DNA of 64,000 nt from Sulfuritalea sp. (GTDB taxonomy: Bacteria > Pseudomonadota > Gammaproteobacteria > Burkholderiales > Rhodocyclaceae), in the NCBI GenBank assembly GCA_023700805.1, contig JAMPYF010000024.1:1-64000 (forward strand). The letters are read 5' to 3'. This document shows, piece after piece, positions 24,809-34,310 of the stretch. The notes beneath the pieces were generated by a model. That model worked only from the letters and a program-made list of their open reading frames with translations, had not been told where the DNA came from and did not search any database. Each line of letters opens with the position of its first letter. Position 1 is the stretch's first letter. Position numbers and translations under genes: made by a program.

Positions 24809-26247
24809 GGGCTGCCTGTCAGGCGCTGATACAGCGCAGCGTAGTGCCGGGCCGCGTCCGCCCAGCTCGAATCCCGCGCCATGCCGTGCTGCTGCAGGCG
24901 GCGCCAGAGGACGGGGTCGCGCCAGGCCGCGGTGGCGCGCCGCAGGGCCTGCAGCAGGGCTGGGGCGGTGGCCGGGCCGAAGACGAAACCGTTGCCGTGC
25001 TTCGGATCGGCGGCATCGACCACGGTGTCGGCCAGTCCGCCGGTGGCGCGCACCACCGGCGGCGTGCCGTAGCGCAGGCTGTACATCTGGTTGAGGCCGC
25101 AGGGTTCGAAGCGCGAGGGCATGACGAAGATGTCGGCGCCGGCTTCGATGCGATGCGCCAGCGCCTCGTCGAAGCCTATCGTCACCGCGCATTGGCCGCG
25201 ATGTTGGCGCGCCAGCGCGGCACACTCGTGCTCCAGCGCCGGCGTGCCGCTGCCGAGGACGACGAGCTGCGCCGGCAACGCGAACACCTGCGGCGCCACC
25301 TCGAGCAGCAGGTCGAGGCCCTTCTGTTCGGTCAGGCGGCTGACCACCGCCAGGAGCGGCAGGTCGGCGCGCTGTTCGAGGCCGAGCTCGGCTTGCAGCG
25401 CGGACTTGTTGGCCGCCTTGAGTTCCAGGCGGCGGACGCCGTAGTTCGTGGCGAGATGGCGATCGGTGGCCGGGTTCCAAGCCTTGCTGTCGATGCCGTT
25501 GAGGATGCCCGACAGTTTCCCGGCGTGCACCCGCAGCAGGCCGGCCATGCCCATGCCTTCCTCGTCGGTCTGGATTTCGCGGGCGTAGCCGGGACTCACC
25601 GTGTTGATGGCGTCGGCATACTGGAGGCCGGCCTTGAGGAAGGACAGGTAGCCGTAGTACTCGATGCCTTCGATGTGCCAGGCCGCGTCCGGCAGGCCGA
25701 GTTCGAACAGCGAAGCGTGGTCGAACAGGCCCTGGAAGGCCAGGTTGTGCAGGGTGAACAGGCATTTCGCCCGGCGCCCCGGCAGGTAGTGCAGGTAGGC
25801 GGCGGCGAGCCCGGTCTGCCAGTCGTGGCAATGCACGATGTCGGGCTGCCAGTCCAGGGTGCTGGATTCCGCGCCTAGCCAGGCGGCGACGCGCGACAGC
25901 AGCCCGAAGCGCAGATGATTGTCGAGCCAGTCGCGCCCTTCGGGCCCGATGTAGGGATTGCCCGGGCGGTCGAAATAGTGCGGGTAGTCGAGCAGCAGCA
26001 GCGGCATGCCGTCGGGCGCGAACGCCTGCTTCAGCACCGGCGTCGGCAGCAGGCCGCCCAGCGGCTGGGGCCGGGCGATCTCCGCGGCATCGGGAAAGCT
26101 TTTCGACATGGCCGGATAGGCCGGCACCAGCACGCGAACGTCATGGCCTAGGGCGCGCAGCGCCGCCGGCAGGGCGCCGGCGACATCGCCGAGGCCGCCG
26201 GTCTTGACCCAGGGGGCGAGCTCCGGAGTGACGAAGAGAATTTTCAT
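24805..26247 (-). CDS. glgA: Glycogen synthase
   Basis: A 480-residue GT5 glycosyltransferase that elongates alpha-1,4-glucan from ADP-glucose. Seen: the ADP-glucose-binding KTGG at 15-18 in [15 protein letters not shown], the [11 protein letters not shown] segment, and a C-terminal GT-B domain with [19 protein letters not shown]. The length is typical. No convincing ribosome binding site was seen. It lies 45 bp after pgi on the same strand and ends in an overlap with folA, so it is probably transcribed with the glgC-GH57-glgP-pgi genes. Confidence 0.96.
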   Translation of the reverse strand: MKILFVTPELAPWVKTGGLGDVAGALPAALRALGHDVRVLVPAYPAMSKSFPDAAEIARPQPLGGLLPTPVLKQAFAPDGMPLLLLDYPHYFDRPGNPYIGPEGRDWLDNHLRFGLLSRVAAWLGAESSTLDWQPDIVHCHDWQTGLAAAYLHYLPGRRAKCLFTLHNLAFQGLFDHASLFELGLPDAAWHIEGIEYYGYLSFLKAGLQYADAINTVSPGYAREIQTDEEGMGMAGLLRVHAGKLSGILNGIDSKAWNPATDRHLATNYGVRRLELKAANKSALQAELGLEQRADLPLLAVVSRLTEQKGLDLLLEVAPQVFALPAQLVVLGSGTPALEHECAALARQHRGQCAVTIGFDEALAHRIEAGADIFVMPSRFEPCGLNQMYSLRYGTPPVVRATGGLADTVVDAADPKHGNGFVFGPATAPALLQALRRATAAWRDPVLWRRLQQHGMARDSSWADAARHYAALYQRLTGSP

Positions 26248-26292
26248 GGTTTCGAACGCGCCGACGCCTGCGCTGCGCCGTGGCGGCAGGCT

Positions 26293-27939
26293 TCAGTCAC
26301 GGCCACCCCGCGGCGGGTTTCTGCAGGCCGCCACCAGTCCCGCGGTGGAACTGTCGAGCTGATCGGCGGACGCCGTGCCGAGGATCACCGGCAGCAGTCG
26401 GTTGGCCAGTTGCTTGCCGTATTCGACGCCCCACTGGTCGAAGGGATTGATGTCCCAGATCACGCTCTGGACGAAGACCTTGTGTTCGTAGAGGGCCAGC
26501 AGGGCGCCGAGGTTGTGGGGGTCCAGACGCGGCAGCAGCAGCGTGGTCGAGGGCTGGTTGCCGGGGAAGCTGCGGTAGGGCGCGAGGAAGGCCGCCTGGT
26601 CGGCGCTCATGCCGCTCGCGGCGAGCGCGGCCGTGGTCTCGGCCAGGGTCTTGCCGCGCATCAGGGCCTCGCTCTGGGCGAAGCAGTTGGCCAGCAACTT
26701 TTCGTGGTGCCCCGGCAGGTCGAAGTCCGGCCGGCGGCAGGCGATGAATTCGCAGGGCACCTGTCGCCCGCCCTGGTGGATCAACTGGTAGAAGGCGTGC
26801 TGGCCGTTGGTGCCGGCCTCGCCCCAGAGCACCGGCGCCGTGGCGCAGTCCAGCGCCTGGCCCTGGCGGTCGATCTGCTTGCCGTTGGATTCCATTTCGA
26901 GTTGCTGCAGGTAGCGCGGCAGCAGTCCCAGGGACTGGCTGTAGGGCAGCACGGCGCGGTTGTCGGCGCCGAGAAAATTGCTGTTCCAGATTTCCAGCAG
27001 CGCCAGCTGGCCCGGCAGATTCTGCGCCGGCGGCGCCGCGAAGAAATGCTCGTCCATGGCATGCGCGCCGGCCAGCAACTGGCGGAAATTGTCGAAGCCG
27101 ACCGCCAGCACCAGCGGCAGGCCGATCGCCGACCACAGCGAATAGCGCCCGCCGACCCAGTCCCAGAAGGCGAAGGCGTTCGCCGGCTCGATGCCGAAAC
27201 GGGCGACTTCGGCCAGGTTGGTCGACACCGCGACGAAATGCCTGGCCACGGCCGCCTCGCCCAGCGCATGAACCAGCCAGTGACGCGCCGAGGCGGCGTT
27301 CTGCATGGTCTCCTGCGTGGTGAAGGTCTTGCTGGCGATGACGAACAGGGTGGTGCGCGGCTGCACCGTGGCCAGCACGGTGGCCAGGTCGGCGCCGTCG
27401 AGGTTGGCCACGTAATGCACGCGGATGTCCGGGTGGCGAAAGGCGGCCAGCGCCTGGGTGGCCATGCGCGGGCCGAGATCGGAGCCGCCTATGCCGATAT
27501 TGACGACGTCGCTGATCGGCTCGCCGGTGGCGCCGCGCCAGTGGCGGCCGTGGATCTCGCCGGCAAAGCGGCGCATCTTGTCCAGTTCGGCATGGACGGC
27601 GGGCATCACGTCCTGCCCGGCGTGCATGATCGGCCCGGTCGGATGGCGCAGCGCGATGTGCAACGCGGCGCGGCCCTCGGTGTGGTTGATCGGCTCGCCG
27701 GCACGCATGCGCGCGATCCAGCCCGGAACATCGGCGGCCTGCCAGAGCCCGCCGAGCAGCGCCATGGTTTCCTGGGTGACGCGCTGCTTCGAGTAATCGA
27801 GCAACCAATCGTTCCAGGTGACGGAGAAACGGGAAAAGCGCTGACTGTCGGCGGCGAACAAGTCGCGCAGATGCACGCCGCGCCCGCTTTCGGCGGCGCG
27901 GGACAGGGCTTGCCAGGCGTTGCGGAGCAATGGATTCAT
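26293..27939 (-). CDS. pgi: Glucose-6-phosphate isomerase
   Basis: A 548-residue isomerase linking glucose-6-phosphate and fructose-6-phosphate. Seen: both family signatures, NIGIGGSDLGPRMATQAL and INPFDQWGVEYGKQLANRL, plus SKTFTTQETMQNA in the sugar-phosphate site. The ATG at 27939 follows the glgP stop by only two bases and gives the normal length; open frame upstream overlaps glgP and is not used. Its place in the glycogen operon ties glucose-phosphate from glycogen breakdown to glycolysis. Confidence 0.96.
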   Translation of the reverse strand: MNPLLRNAWQALSRAAESGRGVHLRDLFAADSQRFSRFSVTWNDWLLDYSKQRVTQETMALLGGLWQAADVPGWIARMRAGEPINHTEGRAALHIALRHPTGPIMHAGQDVMPAVHAELDKMRRFAGEIHGRHWRGATGEPISDVVNIGIGGSDLGPRMATQALAAFRHPDIRVHYVANLDGADLATVLATVQPRTTLFVIASKTFTTQETMQNAASARHWLVHALGEAAVARHFVAVSTNLAEVARFGIEPANAFAFWDWVGGRYSLWSAIGLPLVLAVGFDNFRQLLAGAHAMDEHFFAAPPAQNLPGQLALLEIWNSNFLGADNRAVLPYSQSLGLLPRYLQQLEMESNGKQIDRQGQALDCATAPVLWGEAGTNGQHAFYQLIHQGGRQVPCEFIACRRPDFDLPGHHEKLLANCFAQSEALMRGKTLAETTAALAASGMSADQAAFLAPYRSFPGNQPSTTLLLPRLDPHNLGALLALYEHKVFVQSVIWDINPFDQWGVEYGKQLANRLLPVILGTASADQLDSSTAGLVAACRNPPRGGRD

Positions 27940-27941
27940 GC

Positions 27942-30500
27942 TTAGAGCCAGAGCATCATGCCCATCTCGAAGGGATGGGTCAGCAGGGGATGGGTGGGGA
28001 AGACCCGGATGCGGTACTCCATCTTGCCGCACTGGTCGGGCGTCAGGTCGCGGGCAAACAGATGCTCGCCGTATTCCAGTGCCCGTTCATGGCGCAGCGA
28101 GTAGCGCCGGGCGCGGGTGCTGGTGGGTTCGCCGGGACGGGTGAACACCAGTTCCACCGTCAGGTCGTCCGGACTCAGGCCGCCGAGCTGGACGGCCACC
28201 TCGAAGCGCATGGATTCGCCGTAACGGATGCGGCCGACCGAGTGGTCGATACGGCGCAGACGAATGCCGGACCAGGCCGCACGAACCCGCGCCTTCCAGC
28301 TCGCCACCTGGCGTGCCCCGGAAAAATCGTCGGCGGAATACTTGCGCCACTGCTCCGCGGCCGGCGAATAGAACTTCCCGGCGTATTCGGTCAGCATGCG
28401 CTGCATGTTGAAGCGCGGCATGATCGACGCGATCGAGGCCTTGGCCATCGCCACCCATTCCGGCGAATAGCCGAGCGAGGTGTTGCGGTAGTACATCGGA
28501 ATGACGCTGTCCTGAAGCAGCTCGTACAGGGTGCGTGCCTCGTCGGCGTCGCGTTCGGCCGGGTCGAGCCCCTCGGCGGCCGGCTTGATCGCCCAGCCGT
28601 TCTTGCCGTCGTAGCCCTCGCCCCACCAGCCGTCGAGCACCGACAGGTTGATCGCGCCGTTGATGGCGGCCTTCATGCCGGACGTTCCCGAGGCTTCCAG
28701 CGGATAGATCGGATTGTTGAGCCAGACATCGACACCGGCCACCATGCGCCGGGCCAGGTGCAGGTCGTAGCCCTCGACCAGCAGGATGCGGCCTTCGAAC
28801 TCGCGCTGGTGCGAGAGCTTGGCGATCTGGCGGATCAATTGCCGCCCGGGCTCGTCGGCCGGGTGCGCCTTGCCGGCAAAGATGAACAGCACCGGCCGCT
28901 TGGTATCGGAGAGTATTTCGCGCAGCCAGCCCAGATCGTTGAACAGCAGGGCGGCGCGCTTGTAGGTGGCAAAGCGCCGGGCGAAGCCGATGGTCAGCAC
29001 GGTCGGGTTGGCCGGGTCGGCGCTGCGCAGCAGGCGGTCCAGGTGCGCTTCCGAACCCTGGTTGCGCAGATGTTGCTGGCGCACCCGGTTGCGCACCAGG
29101 TGCAGCAACTGTGCCTTGAGCGACTGGCGGATGCTCCAGAAGATCTGGTCCGGGATGCGCTGCACGCCGTCCCAGCAGCTATGGTCGGTGAGGCGGTGCT
29201 GCCAGCCGAGTCCGAGATGGCGATCGAAGGTTTCGTACCAGTCGGTGGCGAGGAAGGTCGGCACGTGCACGGCGTTGGTGACGTAATCCATCGGGTTCTC
29301 GGCAGCGGTGACCTGCGGCCACATCTCGCTGCAGATGCGCGCCGAGACGTCGCCGTGTATGCGCGAGACGCCATTGTGAAAGCGCGAGCCGCGCAGGGCC
29401 AGCGCCGTCATGTTGAACTCGCCGCCGCCGCCGGCGCCGACGCGGCCCATGCCGAGCAGCCCTTCGCGATCGAGGCCGGTGGCCTTGCAGAAATCGCCGA
29501 AGTAATGCATGACCATCTCGTCGGCGAAGTGATCGTGGCCGGCGGGCACCGGGGTGTGCGTGGTGAACACGGTATTGGCCGCCGCGGCCTCCAGCGCGGC
29601 GGCGAAGGGCATGTTGCGCGCGACCAGGTGGCGAATCCGCTCCAGTACCAGGAAGGCGGCATGGCCTTCGTTGATGTGCCAGACGGTCGGACTCAGTCCG
29701 AGTGCGTCGAGGGCGCGCACGCCGCCGACGCCGAGCAGGATTTCCTGCTCGATGCGCGTGCGCCGGTCGCCGCCATACAGTTGATGCACGATGTCGCGGT
29801 CGGCTTCGCTGTTTTCCTCGAGGTCGGTGTCCAGCAGATAGAGGCTGTTGTTGCCGACGCGGGCGCGCCAGATCCGCGCCCACACCGCGCGGCCGGGAAA
29901 GTCCACGGCGATGCGCAACTCGCCGCCGCCGTCGATGCGCACCAGTTCGATCGGCATGTCATCGAAATCGTTGTCGCCGTAATGCGCGGCCTGATTGCCC
30001 TCGCGGTCGATGGTCTGGTGGAAATAGCCCTGCCGGTAGAGCAGGCCGACGGCAACGAAGGGCAGGCGCATGTCGGAGGCGCCCTTGCAGTGGTCGCCGG
30101 CCAGGATGCCGAGGCCGCCGGAGTAGATCGGCAGGCTCTCGTGAAAGCCGAATTCGGCACAGAAGTAGGCGATCAGGTCGTTGGCCTGCAGCGGGGGCTT
30201 GCCCGGCAACTGCATTCTCGGTTCCGCATGGTAGGAATCGAAGGCCGAGAGCACGCGGTTCATGGTGCCGAGGAAGATCGGATCGTCGCCCGCATCGTTG
30301 ATCCGCTTCTGGTCGATGCGCTTGAGGAAGGCCTTGGGACTGTGATGCACCGCGTGCCACAGGCCGGAGCTCAGGCGCGCGAACAGGGAACGGGTGGGCC
30401 GGTCCCAGCTGTACCAGAGGTTGTTGGCGAGTTCGTCGAGCCGTGCCAGTCGCGGTGGAATCTGCGGATTGACTTCGAGCTGATAGCGGGTGCCGGGCAT
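27942..30500 (-). CDS. glgP: Alpha-glucan phosphorylase
   Basis: An 852-residue GT35 enzyme of the archaeal-like alpha-glucan phosphorylase type, releasing glucose-1-phosphate from glycogen or maltodextrin. Seen: an N-terminal region of the DUF3417 type (residues 1-110, NNLWYSWDRPTRSLF), FCAEFGFHESLPIYSGGLGI, WHINEGHAAFL, and the PLP lysine K610 in GTSGMKAAINGAINLSVLDG. The ATG at 30500 matches the family N-terminus. pgi follows two bases after its stop and a GH57 gene lies upstream on the same strand. Confidence 0.94.
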   Translation of the reverse strand: MPGTRYQLEVNPQIPPRLARLDELANNLWYSWDRPTRSLFARLSSGLWHAVHHSPKAFLKRIDQKRINDAGDDPIFLGTMNRVLSAFDSYHAEPRMQLPGKPPLQANDLIAYFCAEFGFHESLPIYSGGLGILAGDHCKGASDMRLPFVAVGLLYRQGYFHQTIDREGNQAAHYGDNDFDDMPIELVRIDGGGELRIAVDFPGRAVWARIWRARVGNNSLYLLDTDLEENSEADRDIVHQLYGGDRRTRIEQEILLGVGGVRALDALGLSPTVWHINEGHAAFLVLERIRHLVARNMPFAAALEAAAANTVFTTHTPVPAGHDHFADEMVMHYFGDFCKATGLDREGLLGMGRVGAGGGGEFNMTALALRGSRFHNGVSRIHGDVSARICSEMWPQVTAAENPMDYVTNAVHVPTFLATDWYETFDRHLGLGWQHRLTDHSCWDGVQRIPDQIFWSIRQSLKAQLLHLVRNRVRQQHLRNQGSEAHLDRLLRSADPANPTVLTIGFARRFATYKRAALLFNDLGWLREILSDTKRPVLFIFAGKAHPADEPGRQLIRQIAKLSHQREFEGRILLVEGYDLHLARRMVAGVDVWLNNPIYPLEASGTSGMKAAINGAINLSVLDGWWGEGYDGKNGWAIKPAAEGLDPAERDADEARTLYELLQDSVIPMYYRNTSLGYSPEWVAMAKASIASIMPRFNMQRMLTEYAGKFYSPAAEQWRKYSADDFSGARQVASWKARVRAAWSGIRLRRIDHSVGRIRYGESMRFEVAVQLGGLSPDDLTVELVFTRPGEPTSTRARRYSLRHERALEYGEHLFARDLTPDQCGKMEYRIRVFPTHPLLTHPFEMGMMLWL

Positions 30501-30540
30501 GATCTTGGGCTTTAGGAAATGAAGGGCGCGCGCGGTGATT

Positions 30541-32550
30541 CTACGTTGCGGGAAGGACCCTGAGCGTGATGCGCTGTTCAAGGCCGGCGGCCGGCGCCCA
30601 GCTCAGCGTGATGCAGACCGCCTGCATGATTTTTTCGAAGCCGGCCTCGGATTGGGAGACGGTCCGGTGCGGCCGCGCGCTGAGCCGCACCGGCTGCGTT
30701 GCCGCTATCTGCAGCGCGCCGCGCAGTTCGCTGTCGTCGAGGGTGAGCGTGCGCATGCCGTCGAGTTCCAGCGTCTGGCCGAAGCCGCCGGGAATGCTGC
30801 CGTCGGCGAGTACATAGCGTCCGCCGTAACCGTCGCAACTGGGCAGCGCGAGATTGAGTTCGGTTTCGATCAGGGCGGGGAGCGCCTTGCCTGCGGCGCG
30901 GAAGCTCACGCCGAGGGCGTCGCCGTCCAGGCGATAGGCCTTTTCGAGCTGCCAGTCGGCGCCGGCGGCGATCCAGCCGCCCGGCTGCTCGCCGGCGCGG
31001 TAGGCGTCGACCGGCTGCAACGCGCCCCCGGCAGGCGTCAGGCGTTCGAGGAAGATCCCGCGCGGCCGCGTGTCGGGTGCCGCGTCCTCGGGCAGGATGG
31101 CGTGCAGGAAGGCGATGCGGTCATGGGCCGAGACGATGCCCTCGCCGGTCTTGCCGGCCTGCGCCGCCTGCGCCTGGTCGATCTTGGCGTGATAGGCCTC
31201 GGCATAGGCGCCCAGCGTGTCGCCGAAGTTGTGCGCCAGGGCAAGGCTGGACAGTTCCACCAGCGCGGCATGGCCATCGTCGCGGACGAAGGCCTGCAGC
31301 CGGCTGTTGCGCAAGGCCGTTTCCGAGCGGCCGTCGAGGTCGAGATCGCCCTGTTCGCAGGCCGCCGGCGGTGCCAGCCGCGCCAGCCCGGCTTCGAGCG
31401 CGAGCAGGTTGTTCCATACCGCGCGGCGCAGGTGGGGCAGGTAGAGGCCGCCGAACAGGCCGTGCCAGTAGGCGTCGTTGGCCTGCGCCCGGTGCAGCTG
31501 CTCCTGCATGGCGGCGCTGCGCTGCGCCGTCGGCAGCGCCGCCATGCGTTGTGAAGCGCCCAGCATGCGCTTGTGCATCCAGTTGGCTTCGGGGTAGCGC
31601 GACATGAAGTTGCGCCAGATGCCGCCGCGCAGGAAGGGCTTGTGCGCCTCGAAGCGGCCGGCGGCCTTTTCCGCCGCGACCAGCGCGTGATAGACCGCGG
31701 CGCGGGGCGCCGGCAGCGTCCATTCGTTCATCTCGATGTAGGAGGTGGTCGGCAGATAGACGATGCCGCGCGTGTTCTCGCGGGCATGGTAGTCGGCGAA
31801 GGTCTCGGTGCGGATCAGCTTTGAGCCCAGCACGCCTTCGACGAACTGCGTCAGCCAGCCCTTTTCGAACACCCATTCATAGGTTTCCGGCCAGATGCCG
31901 AACTTTTCGATGTCGTCGAAATAGATCGAGGCACGCTGACCCTGGCGCGCGAGATCCTCCAGCCAGGCCACGGCCTCGGCCGCCGGCGAAAACGGCAGGC
32001 GGTAGCGGGCGGCTTCGGAGATCGGAAACAGGTCCAGGCGCCGGCCGTCTTCCTCGGTGCTGTAGAAGCTGTCGAGCCTGGCGCCGTCTTCGCCGACACA
32101 GAGGAAATGATAATCATCGACTGCCACATAGCGGATCCCGGTTTCCGCCAGCGCCGTCACCACCGAGGATTCCCAGACCCTTTCGGTGAGCCAGGCGCCG
32201 CGGGGACGCATGCCGAAGCGCCGCTCGATCTTGTCCGACAGCGTGGCGATCTGCGTCACCCGGTCGCGGTGCGGAATCGCCGCCAGCACCGGCTCGCAGT
32301 CGCCGGAGCCGAACCACTCGACTTGTCCGCGGCGGGTCATTGCGGCGAGCCGCGCCATGTCGTCGGGGAAGCGTTCGAACAGCACATCCAGCAGCCAGCC
32401 CGAAAAGTGCACGCTGAAGCGGAACTCCGGATAGCGCTCCATGACGCGCAGGAACATGCCGTAGCTGCGGACGTGCGCGTCGTCGATGACGGCGGGGAAA
32501 TTGCCGACGGGCTGGTGGGCGTGGACCCCGAACAGGAGGCTGATGGTCAT
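30541..32550 (-). CDS. GH57 4-alpha-glucanotransferase/alpha-amylase with DUF1926 C-terminal domains
   Basis: A 669-residue GH57 enzyme acting on alpha-1,4-glucans. Seen: LLFGVHAHQPVGNF at the N-terminus, the nucleophile glutamate in GAWLTERVWESSV near 120, the acid/base aspartate region SIYFDDIEKFGIW near 210, and beta-rich C-terminal domains of the DUF1925/DUF1926 type (about 290-660). This layout is that of 4-alpha-glucanotransferases of the Thermococcus kind and related bacterial enzymes. No ribosome binding site is evident. Its start is 12 bp after the stop of the upstream GH57 gene. A longer open frame upstream of 32550 overlaps that gene and is a shadow. Confidence 0.88.
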   Translation of the reverse strand: MTISLLFGVHAHQPVGNFPAVIDDAHVRSYGMFLRVMERYPEFRFSVHFSGWLLDVLFERFPDDMARLAAMTRRGQVEWFGSGDCEPVLAAIPHRDRVTQIATLSDKIERRFGMRPRGAWLTERVWESSVVTALAETGIRYVAVDDYHFLCVGEDGARLDSFYSTEEDGRRLDLFPISEAARYRLPFSPAAEAVAWLEDLARQGQRASIYFDDIEKFGIWPETYEWVFEKGWLTQFVEGVLGSKLIRTETFADYHARENTRGIVYLPTTSYIEMNEWTLPAPRAAVYHALVAAEKAAGRFEAHKPFLRGGIWRNFMSRYPEANWMHKRMLGASQRMAALPTAQRSAAMQEQLHRAQANDAYWHGLFGGLYLPHLRRAVWNNLLALEAGLARLAPPAACEQGDLDLDGRSETALRNSRLQAFVRDDGHAALVELSSLALAHNFGDTLGAYAEAYHAKIDQAQAAQAGKTGEGIVSAHDRIAFLHAILPEDAAPDTRPRGIFLERLTPAGGALQPVDAYRAGEQPGGWIAAGADWQLEKAYRLDGDALGVSFRAAGKALPALIETELNLALPSCDGYGGRYVLADGSIPGGFGQTLELDGMRTLTLDDSELRGALQIAATQPVRLSARPHRTVSQSEAGFEKIMQAVCITLSWAPAAGLEQRITLRVLPAT

Positions 32551-32561
32551 ATTGGAGGGCT

Positions 32562-34310
32562 TCAGGATTCGATGGCACGCAGCATGGTCCCGCCGGTGGC
32601 GGATTCCGATCCGGCGCAGATGGGCGTTTCGAGATGGATGGGCGGTTCCAGTTGCAGCAGGGAGTAGAGGCGCGCCAGGTTGCGCCGGTACAGGCTGTCG
32701 AAGCTGGCCACCGCGGCAGATGGGTGGTAGTCGCCGAACCACCAGAACCAGTCGGAGCTTTCGCAGATGGCCAATTGCGCTTCCACGGCGGCAATCTGCG
32801 CGGCATCGAGGCGCCCGCTGGCCAGCACCCGGTCGCAGCTTTGCTTGGCCTCGCACAGCAGATCCCAGCCGCGGTTCTTGGCCTTGTCGCCGATCCAGGT
32901 CGATAGCGTGCCATAGACCCAGCTGCCCGCCGTCAGGTGGGGCAGCTTGCCGGCGACCGGCGGCGTCGGCTGCGTCAGCAATGTACTGTAGGTCGTGGTG
33001 CGGATGCGCGGATGCTTGGCCAGCAGGCCGTAGAGATCGTCGAAGAAGTAATAGCCGTTGTAGGGGTAGTGTTCCCAGGCATTTTCGCCGTCGAGGATGA
33101 TGCTGACCACCGGCGTCTCGTCCCCGGCGGCGGCGTCGAGTATGGCCTCCAGTTGCAGCACCAGATGTTGCGCGGCGTCGCGGCCGTGCCATTTGGCATA
33201 GTCGAAGCCGATCAGGTCCGACAGCCGCTCGTCGCGAAAGAACAGCATCAGGCCGGGGGCCTGCTCCAACCGCCAGGGGCGGTAGGCGGCGCGCGGGTCG
33301 GTCGGGCCGCTGCCGGCCAGGCTGTTTTTCAGCACGCCTTCGCCGCTGGCTATCCAGCGGCAGCCGGCTGCCGCCAGGTGCTTGACGAATTCCTCGGATA
33401 CCGCGCCTTCGGCCGGCCACATGCCGGCCGGCGGGGCGCCAAAACGCCGCGCGTGGCTGGCGCGCGCCGCTTCGATATGCGCGAGCACGCGGCTGCGACC
33501 GCCGGGATAGGCGGCGCTGAAGGGCAGCGGCGCATCGGGCAGGCTCTCGCGTGCGCTGCGAAAGTCGAGCATCAGCGGCGACAGCGGATGTGTCTGCGGC
33601 GTCGATGACAGCTCGACCTGGCCGCGCTCCGCCAGCGCCCGCCAGCGCGGGATCAGCCCCGCGACCAGTTCGCCGATGCACTGCAGCAGTTGGCGGCGGT
33701 CGTCCGCGTCATAGCCTTCGCCCTGGCTCATCAGTTTGGCCAGCAGCGGATTGCGGCGCCTCTCGGTTTCGCCGGTCCAGGCCAGGTGGTACCAGGTCAG
33801 CAGGTCGGAGAAGTAGGCGCCCGAGAGGTAGCTGTAGGCCGCCTCGCTTTCGTCGGTGAGCAGCAGGTAGATGTCGTGCAGGCGCTTGTACTGGGGGAAG
33901 GGGGCCAGCATCGTGGACTGGTTGCTGCGGAAGCAGGTGCCCAGCAGTACCTGCCGGTCCGCCTCGCCGATGTGTTCCAGGTCGGGCGTCGCCAGCATGC
34001 GCAGCAGCGGATCGCGAAACCGGCCGCTGGCGAACTGCTGCGCGTAGTCCTCGATCTGGTCGAGCAGCACCGGCACCAGATTGACCACGCAGCGGATCTG
34101 CGGATGGCGTTCGAGATGCCCGGCCATGTCGACGTAGTCCTTCATCGCATGCAGATAGACCCAGGGCAGCACGAACTCCGCGCTGGGCTCCTTCGCCGGG
34201 GCGTCAGCGCCAACTCTCTGCATCCCTCCGGGAACTTTCAGCGGCGCCCCATGGTCGCGATAGTCCGGCTGATGCATATGCCATAGGAAGACCAGGTCGA
34301 GCTGCTTCAT
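32562..34310 (-). CDS. GH57 family alpha-amylase-like glycoside hydrolase
   Basis: A 582-residue GH57 enzyme, distinct from the DUF1926-bearing one next to it. Seen: FLWHMHQPDYRD (motif I), MWPAEGAVSEEF near 285 with the likely nucleophile glutamate, and SIILDGENAWEHYPYNGYYF near 400 with the likely acid/base aspartate. It probably cleaves or rearranges maltodextrins within the cytoplasm, as no signal peptide is present. Its start overlaps the glgC stop by four bases (ATGA). The exact activity (amylase, branching or transglycosylase) cannot be read from the sequence. Confidence 0.86.
   Translation of the reverse strand: MKQLDLVFLWHMHQPDYRDHGAPLKVPGGMQRVGADAPAKEPSAEFVLPWVYLHAMKDYVDMAGHLERHPQIRCVVNLVPVLLDQIEDYAQQFASGRFRDPLLRMLATPDLEHIGEADRQVLLGTCFRSNQSTMLAPFPQYKRLHDIYLLLTDESEAAYSYLSGAYFSDLLTWYHLAWTGETERRRNPLLAKLMSQGEGYDADDRRQLLQCIGELVAGLIPRWRALAERGQVELSSTPQTHPLSPLMLDFRSARESLPDAPLPFSAAYPGGRSRVLAHIEAARASHARRFGAPPAGMWPAEGAVSEEFVKHLAAAGCRWIASGEGVLKNSLAGSGPTDPRAAYRPWRLEQAPGLMLFFRDERLSDLIGFDYAKWHGRDAAQHLVLQLEAILDAAAGDETPVVSIILDGENAWEHYPYNGYYFFDDLYGLLAKHPRIRTTTYSTLLTQPTPPVAGKLPHLTAGSWVYGTLSTWIGDKAKNRGWDLLCEAKQSCDRVLASGRLDAAQIAAVEAQLAICESSDWFWWFGDYHPSAAVASFDSLYRRNLARLYSLLQLEPPIHLETPICAGSESATGGTMLRAIES
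34200..34219 (-). repeat. Dispersed motif core near the start of the GH57 gene
   Basis: The minus strand reads AGAGAGTTGGCGCTGACGC, a partial match to the consensus. It lies in the loop encoded near residue 33 of the protein (RVGADAP). Confidence 0.5.

Noticed and set aside
30541-33681. A single 1046-residue GH57 protein
   Set aside because: The first 377 codons overlap the upstream GH57 gene in another frame and carry no motif. The GH57 N-terminal motif begins at the ATG at 32550.
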